Positions 35,564 through 43,503 of a DNA stretch of 45,394 nucleotides are shown here, piece by piece (position 1 is the first letter of the stretch; every line of letters starts with the position of its first letter). The stretch comes from Byssovorax sp. (GTDB taxonomy: Bacteria > Myxococcota_A > Polyangia > Polyangiales > Polyangiaceae). The translations under genes were made by a program, and so were the position numbers. Under the pieces are notes generated by a model, which searched no databases, had not been told where the DNA came from, and was given only the letters and a program-made list of their open reading frames with translations. Where the stretch lies: NCBI GenBank assembly GCA_025362495.1, contig JANYGI010000024.1, positions 1 to 45,394 on the forward strand, given 5' to 3'.

Positions 35564-36811
35564 TTGGACACCCAACCTCATGTCGAATCGAGCGCGCCGG
35601 TGAAGGGCAGAACGATCCTCTGCGTCGCCAGCTACTTCAAGGGCAACCAGTTCCTCGAGCAGTGCAAGCGGGAGGGCTGCAAGGTCGTGCTGCTCACGCT
35701 CGAGCCGCTGCTCGGCAAGCCCTGGGTCCGCGAGCACATCGACGAGGTCTTCGCGCTCCCGTCGTTCGCCGATCGTCGCGCGGTGGTCAACGCCGTCAGC
35801 TACCTCGCGCGCACGCGGGATTTCTCGCGGATCACGCCCCTCGACGACTACGACGTCGAGCTCGCGGCGCACCTGCGCGAGCACCTGCGCATCCCCGGCA
35901 TGGGCGAGACGACGGCGCGCTACTTCCGCGACAAGCTGGCCATGCGGGCCCGCGCCAGCGATCGCGGCATCGCCATCCCCGACTTCGTCCACGTACTCAA
36001 CCACGGCCAGATCCGTCGCTTCCTCGAGACGGTGCCCGCGCCGTGGCTGCTCAAGCCGCGCTCCGAAGCGTCGAGCGTCGGCATCAAGAAGTTCGAGCGC
36101 GCCGAAGACGTGTGGCAAGCGATCGAGAAGCTCGGCGACGCGCAGTCCACGTACCTGATCGAGCGCATGGTCCCCGGCGACATCTTCCACGTCGACGCCA
36201 TCGTGACCGAGCGCAAGATCGTCTTCGCCGAGGCCCACCAGTATCGCAAGCCCCTCTTCGAGCTGATCAACGCGCAGGGCGGCGGCATCTTCGCGACGCG
36301 CACCGTTCGTCGCGGCAGCGAGCTCGAGACCAAGCTGCTCACGGCGCACGCCGCGGTGATCGAGCACCTCGGCCTCGTCCGCGGCGTCACCCACACCGAG
36401 TTCATCCTCGGCAAGGACGACGGCAAGGTCTACTTCCTCGAGACGGCGGCGCGCGTCGGCGGCGCCCACATCGCCGATCTCGTCGAGGCGTCGACGGGCG
36501 TGAACCTCTGGCGCGAGTGGGCGAAGATCGAGATCGCCCAGGGCGAGGAGGGCGCGTACGTCGTGCCCACGCCGCGCAAGGACTACGGCGGCCTCATCCT
36601 CTCGCTCTCGAAGCAGGAGCGGCCCGACACCTCGGCGTACAACGATCCCGAGCTGGTGTGGCGCCTCGACGGGCAGCCCGCGCACCACGTCGGCTTCATC
36701 GTGCGCGCCGACAATCCGGAGCGCGTCGAGGCGCTGCTCGACCAGTACGAGCCGCGGATCGCCCGCGACTTCATGGCGCACATGCCGGCCCCGGCCGTCG
36801 CCACGTCGTAG
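35564..36811 (+). CDS. ATP-grasp ligase (carboxylate-amine type)
   Basis: A 415-residue ATP-grasp protein with a full three-domain layout. The N-terminal domain has TILCVASYFKGNQFLEQCKR. The ATP-binding Lys is in WLLKPRSEASSVGIKKF, the adenine hinge is YLIERMVPGDIFHVD, and the metal site is HTEFILGKDDGKVYFLETAA with NxxE-like acidic positions followed by RVGGAHIADLVE. It probably joins an amino acid or other carboxylate to an amine. The start is unclear: TTG 35564 or GTG 35600 (12 codons later). Not adjacent to the GCS2 operon at 27570-30206. Substrate unknown. Confidence 0.87.
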   Translation: MDTQPHVESSAPVKGRTILCVASYFKGNQFLEQCKREGCKVVLLTLEPLLGKPWVREHIDEVFALPSFADRRAVVNAVSYLARTRDFSRITPLDDYDVELAAHLREHLRIPGMGETTARYFRDKLAMRARASDRGIAIPDFVHVLNHGQIRRFLETVPAPWLLKPRSEASSVGIKKFERAEDVWQAIEKLGDAQSTYLIERMVPGDIFHVDAIVTERKIVFAEAHQYRKPLFELINAQGGGIFATRTVRRGSELETKLLTAHAAVIEHLGLVRGVTHTEFILGKDDGKVYFLETAARVGGAHIADLVEASTGVNLWREWAKIEIAQGEEGAYVVPTPRKDYGGLILSLSKQERPDTSAYNDPELVWRLDGQPAHHVGFIVRADNPERVEALLDQYEPRIARDFMAHMPAPAVATS

Positions 36812-37165
36812 CCGCGGGAAACCAGGCGATTTCGAGCGGATTGGAGCTTCCGGCGCGTCCCGGGAGCTTCCGCCGCGGGAAATAGCGCTTCCGGCGCGGG
36901 AAATTGGCCATCGGGCGCGCCCGTGAGGCTTCCGGCGCCGTCGGGAAGGCCATTTTCGCGGCCGGAAGGGCCGATGGGGCCGCGGCGGAAGCTCCTGGAG
37001 CGTGGCGGAAGGCTTCGCGGCCGTGGCGGAAGCTCCGTGGGCGCGTCGGAAGGCTTCGCGGAGGCGGCGGAAGGGCTCGCGGACGTGGCCGAGGCCTTCC
37101 TGAGCCGGTCTGAAGGCTTCACCGGGAACACGGCAACGGCGGTCGAGGTGCGGTAGTCTCGGAGG
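36812..37165. repeat. Repeat-rich gene-free region upstream of the defence-type module
   Basis: 354 bases without a supportable gene. The left half has several copies of GGAGCTTCCGGCGCG / GCTTCCGGCGCGGGAAAT. The right half has the opposite orientation: GTGGCGGAAGCTCC, GTGGCGGAAGGCTTCGCGG, CGTCGGAAGGCTTCGCGG and GGCGGAAGGGCTCGCGG, spaced about 20-25 bases. Short frames on both strands here are artefacts of the repeats. The module's first gene starts at 37166, with GGAGG directly before its ATG. Confidence 0.75.
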
Positions 37166-39406
37166 ATGTCGACTTCGCCGAGCACGCCGCCGGGCTCCCG
37201 GATTTTTGTCGGCCGAGAGAGACAGCTGAAAGCGCTGGAAATAGCACTGACAGCCTCCGAGGCGGCGGCGGATGGCAATCGGGTTTGCGTGATCTCGGGT
37301 ATGGCCGGGGTAGGTAAATCGTACATGGTCGAGGAGTTTGCGCGCACCGAAGGCGGTCGTTTCTCGTTTTACGACCGAATCGAATCGAGCGTTGTCAGAA
37401 CTGTTCTTGAACATGATGCGAAGCTGGTCGATGGCGGCTCATCAATGCTTGTTCATGTGGACAGCATCGATTCTGAGGCGTCTGCGATTGATGCCGTCGC
37501 GTTCGTTCGACGATACAGAGGAGCGACAATCGTGCTCTCGGGCCGGTTTCGCAATCTGGGTATCGCAGCCGGATGGCCGCGGATAAACCTGCATGAGCTC
37601 GATGCCGCCGACGCGACCAAGCTGCTCGCGCAGGAGCTTCGCGTCCCTTTCGACTATTCCGAGCTGTGGACGTTGGTTAATGAGGTTGGGGCCCTCCCGC
37701 TCGTTCTCCACCTCGCGACTGGGTACTTGAACGCAGGTCAGACCGTGACGGGCTTTCTCAGGCGTTTTCGGAGCACAGGCTTCGGACTCCCGCCTCGAGA
37801 CCCAACGGACCATCTGTTTCAGGGGGGTAAGGCGCGCGCTGCCTTCAAGACGAGCCTCGACCTGTCGCTCAAAGCTCTGCAGGAGACCTTCGAGCCGTCG
37901 AATGATGATCTGATGGATCTGCTCTGGAAGCTCGGAGATGCTCCGCTCTGGGATTTTGACAGGGTATGGGGAGCGCGCGCCACCGGCTTGTCCGAAGACG
38001 ACTTTGAGAACTTCATGGACAAGGTAGTGCAGTTGTCGCTCGCGGTGCAGCTTGCCGGAGAAAAATGGCGACTGCATCCGCTGGTGGCAGAGTCGTTTCG
38101 TATGCGTGCTGCGAGCGGCAGAGCCAAGCCGCGCGTTGCTGACCGGTCCGCTGTCCAGGGGGACATCGATCGCATTCGGAATCAGACGCCTCGCCTCAAG
38201 TTCGTCGCCATTCGTAACTTCAAGAGCATCCCTGCACTCGATCTTGATTTCGTTCATCCGTCGGAGAGCTCGGGAACCTGGACCTGTATCGCAGGGGTCA
38301 ATGGAGCGGGGAAGAGCGCAGTGCTTCAAGCCATAGCTCTTGTTCTTCTCGGTGACCGGCTTTCGCTGGTGATTGGTGATCAGTGGCTCGATCGCGCCAG
38401 GAGGCGTACGGACGACAACGTCATGGACGCGGAGATCCGGGCTACGGTTCAGAGTGGGACGGAGACGTTGGATCTCGTTTTGCCCATCGGTCCGGGACGT
38501 ATCGATCTCGAAAATGCGATTCCAGAATCGGGAAAACGCGACCGAGTCAAGGCGTTCTGGGATGATCGCGAACGCGATCATCTACTTCTCTCTTATGGTG
38601 CCGGGCGCAACCTTTCAGAGTACGTGGACAGTCGGCATGGAGCCAAAGGTGATGACGTCAAGCGGCAGATGACGCTGTTCGATCCTCTCGCGCAGGTTGC
38701 GAGCGTCGAAGTTCTTCTCAAACAAGCTCCAGATCACGCACCCATCCTGGTTCTGCTGAAACGACTCCTGTCCGTCGTTCTCGAGGGTACCTCACTGGAG
38801 GTGGCTCCGCAGCGCGACACGTTGCGTTTCATGGTCGACGAAGCGATCGTCGAAGCGGCGGAGCTGCCTGACGGATTCCGTGCCACGATCGCTTGGCTCG
38901 CGGATCTCTGTGCGGCTTGGTGCGCCAAAGCTCCTCATGAGGCCGAGAGCGGCGATCCTGCGCAGATTCGCGCCATTGTTCTCATCGACGAGATCGACCT
39001 TCATCTCCACCCGAGCTTGCAGCGCGTTCTGGTTCCGCGCCTGCGCAAGGCGCTCCCCGAGGTGCAGTGGATCGTCACCACTCATTCTCCGCTCGTCCTT
39101 GCAAGCTTCGACAAGAGCGAACTGGTGTGCCTCGACGCCAAAGAGCCCGGCGGTAAGCGCGTCATCGATCGGCAGATCCTCGGCTTCACGATGGACGAGG
39201 TTTACGAGTGGCTCATGGGCACCGAGCCGCAGAGCGCAGCGCTCGACGACATCGAGGGCGATCCGCGAGACGCGGAAGCCAGGCTCGCGAGGATCCTCGC
39301 GCAGTCGCCCGACGTGGGTGAAGAGAAGGCCAGGGACAACGAGGAGTGGCGCAGCCGGCTCGTGGAGACGATGCGTCGAAAGGATGCGGAGAGCGGGCAT
39401 TCGTGA
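37166..39406 (+). CDS. NB-ARC/STAND NTPase fused to a PtuA-like ABC/OLD-type ATPase
   Basis: A 746-residue protein with two NTPase modules. The N-terminal module (about 10-330) begins FVGRERQLKALE, has Walker A SGMAGVGKS (44-52), an ATIVLSGRF strand, and LPLVLHLATGYL, matching the GLPLAL motif of NB-ARC/STAND switches, then a winged-helix-like region ending in WRLHPLVAESF. The C-terminal module (about 345-700) begins RLKFVAIRNFKSIPALDLDF with Walker A GVNGAGKS (377-384), signature-like LSYGAGRN, Walker B VLIDEIDLHLHPSLQ (D608, E609) and the His switch TTHSP (H640), as in PtuA, OLD and AAA15 ATPases. It overlaps the HNH gene by 4 bases (GTGA). The first two thirds are visibly lower in GC than the flanking genes. 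Role in antiphage defence is inferred from context. Confidence 0.85.
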   Translation: MSTSPSTPPGSRIFVGRERQLKALEIALTASEAAADGNRVCVISGMAGVGKSYMVEEFARTEGGRFSFYDRIESSVVRTVLEHDAKLVDGGSSMLVHVDSIDSEASAIDAVAFVRRYRGATIVLSGRFRNLGIAAGWPRINLHELDAADATKLLAQELRVPFDYSELWTLVNEVGALPLVLHLATGYLNAGQTVTGFLRRFRSTGFGLPPRDPTDHLFQGGKARAAFKTSLDLSLKALQETFEPSNDDLMDLLWKLGDAPLWDFDRVWGARATGLSEDDFENFMDKVVQLSLAVQLAGEKWRLHPLVAESFRMRAASGRAKPRVADRSAVQGDIDRIRNQTPRLKFVAIRNFKSIPALDLDFVHPSESSGTWTCIAGVNGAGKSAVLQAIALVLLGDRLSLVIGDQWLDRARRRTDDNVMDAEIRATVQSGTETLDLVLPIGPGRIDLENAIPESGKRDRVKAFWDDRERDHLLLSYGAGRNLSEYVDSRHGAKGDDVKRQMTLFDPLAQVASVEVLLKQAPDHAPILVLLKRLLSVVLEGTSLEVAPQRDTLRFMVDEAIVEAAELPDGFRATIAWLADLCAAWCAKAPHEAESGDPAQIRAIVLIDEIDLHLHPSLQRVLVPRLRKALPEVQWIVTTHSPLVLASFDKSELVCLDAKEPGGKRVIDRQILGFTMDEVYEWLMGTEPQSAALDDIEGDPRDAEARLARILAQSPDVGEEKARDNEEWRSRLVETMRRKDAESGHS

Positions 39407-40410
39407 GGCAGATCCGTCGCCCGGCCATCGTCCCGCCGACGCTACAGATCGAAGGGAAGGGCGCCGATCAAGCAGATAAGCATCGACGGGCAAAGGCAGC
39501 CGATCCAGACGAGGAGCTCACGTTCCCCGAGCACTGGAACGAGCCCGATGTTCGCGGCGCGCTCTACGCCATGCACGGCTGGGTATGCGCGTATTGCCAG
39601 CGAGAGCTGCCGGACAACGATCGCGGCGACGTCGAGCACTTCCGGCCCAAGCGCGGCGGCAAAGGCGTCACGCACGCCGGGTACTGGTGGCTGGCCTATG
39701 CGTTCGACAACTACCTTCTCTCGTGCAGCACATGCAATCGCATCACCAAGGTCAATCATTTCCCGGTCGAATCCGGGACCGCGCATATCCTCTATTCCAC
39801 GCGGCACGATCTCGCGAGCGAGGCGCGGCTGCTCCTGGATCCGGTCGCCGATCCGGTGGAAGACTGGTTGAGGGTCGATTGCATCGACAAGTTTTGCCCG
39901 GTCCGCGAGCTCGACGCCTGCATCCAGAATTCGATAGGACATGCGCGGGGCGACGAGACGATCCGCTTCTTTCGCCTGAACCTCAACCGAAAGCTCATCC
40001 GCGAGCGGATCCGAGCGCGTGACGGCGCCCAAGAGCTGTACACCGAAGGGCAGACCAACCCACGCAAGCTCGAAGAGCTGCGGCGGCGGGCGAGCCGCTA
40101 TCGACCGCACGGCTTGACGGTGCGCGCGTTCCTCGCCGTCTTCGCCCGCGAGCTGACGCCACCTTCGCGCGAGGAAGAGATCCTCTGGTTGCTCGAAGAA
40201 ATCGACGATCTTCTTCGCCTCGACGCCGAGTGCCTCGCGCGCGATCTCGATGATCGCGCGTGCGCGAATCAGGTTCACGAGCTCTGGTGGACCCTCGCCT
40301 TCCTGTGGAAGACACCGCCTCCCGGCAGCTCCTCCGCGCTGATCGAGCAGTGGCTGGAGGCGAGACGCTGGAAGGCTTCGGTCGAAGGCTTTTTCATGCA
40401 ACTGAAGTAA
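39403..40410 (+). CDS. PtuB-like HNH endonuclease
   Basis: A 335-residue protein with a His-Me finger (HNH) nuclease domain in residues 60-125: zinc ligands CAYC (62-65) and CSTC (108-111), with the catalytic block GDVEHFRPK (His79), then YWWLAYAFDNYLLSC and NRITKVNHFPV. This spacing is the one I know from PtuB and retron-associated HNH proteins. The C-terminal 200 residues are helical (FFRLNLNRKLIRERIRARDG) and unrecognised. The GTG 39403 start overlaps the ATPase stop by 4 bases, with GGAGAG about 10 bases upstream, so the two proteins are probably made in fixed ratio and act as a complex. It should cut DNA or tRNA when licensed by the ATPase (inference). Confidence 0.88.
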   Translation: MRQIRRPAIVPPTLQIEGKGADQADKHRRAKAADPDEELTFPEHWNEPDVRGALYAMHGWVCAYCQRELPDNDRGDVEHFRPKRGGKGVTHAGYWWLAYAFDNYLLSCSTCNRITKVNHFPVESGTAHILYSTRHDLASEARLLLDPVADPVEDWLRVDCIDKFCPVRELDACIQNSIGHARGDETIRFFRLNLNRKLIRERIRARDGAQELYTEGQTNPRKLEELRRRASRYRPHGLTVRAFLAVFARELTPPSREEEILWLLEEIDDLLRLDAECLARDLDDRACANQVHELWWTLAFLWKTPPPGSSSALIEQWLEARRWKASVEGFFMQLK

Positions 40411-40422
40411 GTCGGGAGAGAG

Positions 40423-41490
40423 CTACGCCCCCGCCGCCGCGTCGCGCACCGCCCAGCCGATCACCGGCCGCACCGCGAGGCTCTGCGGATCCTGCGACAC
40501 GCCGGTGAAGCCGCCGAGGAGCTCCATCGGGAAATCGGTGCCGAGGTACTTCCAGAGAAAAGGCGCCACCGAGAAGCCGTGCGGGTAATCGCTCGTCCTC
40601 GGGCCGCCGCCGTAGGGGACGCGCTCGCCGGCCTCCAGGATCCGGGCAAAGGCGTTGCGCTTCATCGAGCGGATCAGCTCTTCTTCCCGGTACTTCTCGA
40701 TGCTGAGGTATGGAAACAGGACGTTGATCCACCCGGTGACGAAGGGGCCGCCGGACGCATTCTTCAGCTTGTAAAACGAGCTCCAGTGTTGCCGATCCAC
40801 GTCGCCGGCAGAAGCTCGGATGAACTGGTCGAGGACGGGAAGGAGTGTGGCAGTCCACCAGCCGAGATCGAATTCGGCAAAGACCTCGGCGCGGCGGCGG
40901 ATCGAGCGCCAGTCGTCGGTGGTCCCCAGCAGCGTGATCGACGGGATGCCGCAGCGTGTGTGCACTTCGTAGCTGAAATAGGCCTGCATGGCGCTCATCA
41001 AGACGATCTCGGAGGCCGCGCGCTCCACGGCTCCGGTGGTCGAGAAGTCGGCGATGACGAGATCTCGCTTCTTTCCAGCGGATTTCGCGATGGCGTCGGA
41101 GAACTCGGCGAAGCATCCGGGCCAGTCGTTGTCGGGCGAGCCCTTGATGAACCCGTCTCTCAGCACCACGATCTTCAACTTGCCTTCGTGCTGCACGAAG
41201 CGATCGCGGAGGACCTCGGCGTGCTCGTTCACGTGCGTCGCGAAGCCCTGGGCGAGGCAGAGCCACACATCGTCCGGGGAGAGGACGAGCGGGTAGTGGT
41301 CGGCGAAGGCGGCATGAACCGCCTCGACGAAGGGGTGATGGCCCATCCCCGTCGCCTCGACGAGATCGGGCAGGTTGGCGGCGCCCGCCTCGACGCCGCG
41401 CTGGGTCCGGAGGTGGAGGGATTGCGCGAGCGTCGTCGAGGCCAGGCGCTCGCGCGACAGCTCGAGATCGGAGACGGTGAACGTGGTCAT
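40423..41490 (-). CDS. DUF4419 family protein
   Basis: A 355-residue protein. HPFVEAVHAAFADHYPLVLS and DVWLCLAQGFATHVNEHAE, then LKIVVLRDGFIKGSPDNDWP and a C-terminal GGPFVTGWINVLFPYL, match the DUF4419 pattern as I remember it. No signal peptide or membrane helix. The start at 41490 (MTTFTVSDLELSRERLA) was chosen over a far longer open frame whose first 98 codons are Arg/Pro-rich and non-conserved. It is convergent with the ptuB-like gene, only 12 bases between stops. Function unknown for the family; whether it belongs to the defence module is unclear. Confidence 0.83.
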   Translation of the reverse strand: MTTFTVSDLELSRERLASTTLAQSLHLRTQRGVEAGAANLPDLVEATGMGHHPFVEAVHAAFADHYPLVLSPDDVWLCLAQGFATHVNEHAEVLRDRFVQHEGKLKIVVLRDGFIKGSPDNDWPGCFAEFSDAIAKSAGKKRDLVIADFSTTGAVERAASEIVLMSAMQAYFSYEVHTRCGIPSITLLGTTDDWRSIRRRAEVFAEFDLGWWTATLLPVLDQFIRASAGDVDRQHWSSFYKLKNASGGPFVTGWINVLFPYLSIEKYREEELIRSMKRNAFARILEAGERVPYGGGPRTSDYPHGFSVAPFLWKYLGTDFPMELLGGFTGVSQDPQSLAVRPVIGWAVRDAAAGA

Positions 41491-41628
41491 GGTTCGGGCT
41501 CCTCGCCACCCGGTCGGGGATCGCCAGGCTACCAGGCTTCCAGCGGCGGTCGCGCGCGAACGAGCGCGCCGACGGCCGCGACGTGCTCGATCCCGAGGGA
41601 CGGCCGCTGTGATACGCTGAAAATTCCG

Positions 41629-42387
41629 ATGGAGACGCCCGACCTCGACCCTTCCAGCCCAGCCCCGCGCGTGGAGCGTCCGCGCCTCCTCCGGCGCTGG
41701 CCGCTGCGCTCCTGGGTGAAACAGGGCCTCTGCGCGCTGCTCGTGCTGATGGTCTGGAAGTTCCACCGCGAGGATAGCTGGCACGCAGAGCTATCGTTCG
41801 CGAACTACGATTGTGCTCAAGGCGAGGTGTGCAAGCTCCTCCCCGGGCTCGACATCCACTCCATCGCCGGCTCGGGGCACCCCTATCGATACACCACCAA
41901 CACCCGCGGATTTCGCAGCCCCGAGCTCCCGCAAATCGCCCGCGAGCCCGGGGTGCTTCGCGTCCAGATCTATGGCTCCTCGCCGATCTTCGGGCTCGGC
42001 GTCGACGACGGCGAGACCTTCCCCGAGGTGCTGCGCCGCGACCTCGAAGCCGCGCTCCCGGGCCGGAAGATCGAGGTGACGAACTTCGGCCTGCCGATGA
42101 ACTACTTCGCTTCGGAGATCACCACCTACGCGGCGTTCGGGCGGCTGTACGAGCCGGATCTCGTGGTCTTCGTCCAGCCCGAGATCGAGCGGCTGCTCGA
42201 CATGAACTCGCGCGTCCTCCAGATCAAGAGATCTCCCACGCTGACGGCGCTGCTCGGCTCCTCCCCGGGGCGCTTCGTGGTCAACCGGGTTCAGTCCCTG
42301 TCGATGGAATTCCAGGCGCAGATGACGAAATCGCTCTCGCTGGGGCGGCTCCGGGCGAAGAGTCGCGTGCGTCGTCCACAGCCATGA
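41629..42387 (+). CDS. SGNH-hydrolase-like protein, 3' end lost
   Basis: A 252-residue protein starting METPDLDPSSP, with a membrane anchor (SWVKQGLCALLVLMVWKF) and then an SGNH fold: YGSSPIFGLGVDDGETFPEV (block I, Ser in GSS), VTNFGLPMNYFASEI (block II) and EPDLVVFVQPEIE (block III region). The expected C-terminal part with the D-x-x-H catalytic pair is missing. The last dozen residues (LRAKSRVRRPQP) are antisense to the 3' end of the neighbouring minus-strand SGNH gene. This looks like a truncation at a rearrangement junction near 42340-42385. Function of the intact relatives: carbohydrate esterase or O-acetyltransferase partners. Confidence 0.7.
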   Translation: METPDLDPSSPAPRVERPRLLRRWPLRSWVKQGLCALLVLMVWKFHREDSWHAELSFANYDCAQGEVCKLLPGLDIHSIAGSGHPYRYTTNTRGFRSPELPQIAREPGVLRVQIYGSSPIFGLGVDDGETFPEVLRRDLEAALPGRKIEVTNFGLPMNYFASEITTYAAFGRLYEPDLVVFVQPEIERLLDMNSRVLQIKRSPTLTALLGSSPGRFVVNRVQSLSMEFQAQMTKSLSLGRLRAKSRVRRPQP

Positions 42388-43503
42388 CAGGCGCCAGTAG
42401 CCCTCCATGGAGAGGTGAACCTCCTCGACGAACAGCGGCGGGCGCAGCCCTTCATCGGCGTCGCGCGCGACGTGATCGGCGAAATCGACGAGACGGGCCC
42501 CGCGCGCCGCCGCGGTGTCGGCCCAGGCGCGTCGCCGCGGGCGCAGGCGATCCCACGTGAAGTCGGGCGTGTCGCGCACGGTTTTCCATGTCGCCACCAC
42601 GTCGCACCCGTCGGTGAGCACGCAGGCGAGGAGCCGCCGGTACGGCTCGCCCTCGACCGGCGCGGAGCTCGTGATCTCGTCGGGCCAGCACAGCGGGTTC
42701 TCGACCGGCGTCGTGACGATGACCCGGGCGCCGAGGCGCTGCGCCGTCATGACGAGGATGTCAGTCCAGGCGGCGAAGGCCTGCGCCGCGTCGCAGCGAT
42801 CGCCGGGCTGGGCGTCGCGACCGAAGACCGGCGCGGCCTGCTGGCCCCCGGCGCGACCGGGCCCTCCGCGGAGGCGCGGCCCCAGGGCGCGGGCCGCCCA
42901 GAAGAGGCGCGAGCGCTCGACCACCCAGCGCCAGGCGCGGTGCAGCTCCGGGTGCAGCAGAGGAGCGCAGCGCTCGGCGTCGCCGTCGAAGAAGTCGTTG
43001 CTGCCCTGGTAAAAGACCACGAAATCGGGCGCGTACGGCGCGATCGAGGCCAGGTAGTAATAGGCATCCATGGCGGTGGACGCGCTCCGGCCCATGTTGA
43101 CGACGGTGAGATCCTGCGCGGGCGCGAGCGCGTGGAGCTGATCCCGGAGCATCGCCGCGGGGCTCGCGCCGTACCCCCACGGGAGCCCCTGCACGCTCGA
43201 CTCGCCGAACACGAAGACCCGGATCTCGCCGGGCCGCTTCGCCGTCGGGAGCGCGGCGCCGAGCTGCCCTTGCGTCGTCTCGCGGCCGGTCAGCAGCGGG
43301 AGCTGGCTGACGTACAGGCCGTCGCGGAGCTGCGCGGGCGCGGCCGGAGCGCCGCTCGAGCGCACGACGAGCTCGAGCACCACGAGCGTCGCCGCGACGC
43401 TCACCAGCGCCGTCACCGGCCTGGCCCAGCGCCAGCGCCGAGGCGCGCGGCCTCTCCCGTCCGCAGGCGCGGTCGCTATTCGTGACGAGGCGTCTCGACT
43501 CAT
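41791..43503 (-). CDS. SGNH/GDSL hydrolase with antisense C-terminal extension
   Basis: The open frame is 570 residues. The real domain is residues 1 to about 372: a membrane anchor (VTALVSVAATLVVLELVV), block I FVFGESSVQGLPWGYG (Ser nucleophile), block III YQGSNDFFDG, and the C-terminal catalytic His in FVEEVHLSMEGYWRL. After about residue 372 the frame runs antisense to the plus-strand SGNH gene with no further family features, as if the original stop was lost. The ATG at 43503 overlaps the stop of the upstream SGNH gene by 4 bases (ATGA), so the two minus-strand SGNH genes are an operon. Acyl or acetyl ester transfer/hydrolysis on envelope sugars is a family-level guess. Confidence 0.72.
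   Translation of the reverse strand: MSRDASSRIATAPADGRGRAPRRWRWARPVTALVSVAATLVVLELVVRSSGAPAAPAQLRDGLYVSQLPLLTGRETTQGQLGAALPTAKRPGEIRVFVFGESSVQGLPWGYGASPAAMLRDQLHALAPAQDLTVVNMGRSASTAMDAYYYLASIAPYAPDFVVFYQGSNDFFDGDAERCAPLLHPELHRAWRWVVERSRLFWAARALGPRLRGGPGRAGGQQAAPVFGRDAQPGDRCDAAQAFAAWTDILVMTAQRLGARVIVTTPVENPLCWPDEITSSAPVEGEPYRRLLACVLTDGCDVVATWKTVRDTPDFTWDRLRPRRRAWADTAAARGARLVDFADHVARDADEGLRPPLFVEEVHLSMEGYWRLSWLWTTHATLRPEPPQRERFRHLRLEFHRQGLNPVDHEAPRGGAEQRRQRGRSLDLEDARVHVEQPLDLGLDEDHEIRLVQPPERRVGGDLRSEVVHRQAEVRHLDLPARERGFEVAAQHLGEGLAVVDAEPEDRRGAIDLDAKHPGLAGDLRELGAAKSAGVGGVSIGVPRAGDGVDVEPGEELAHLALSTIVVRER

Noticed and set aside
36904-37156. Short open frames on both strands in the repeat region
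   Set aside because: They are Ala/Gly/Arg-rich translations of the short repeats without ribosome sites or conservation signals.
35471-37414. Long upstream in-frame extension of the esterase
   Set aside because: It is antisense to the ATP-grasp gene and runs through the repeat region; the esterase family starts at 35470.
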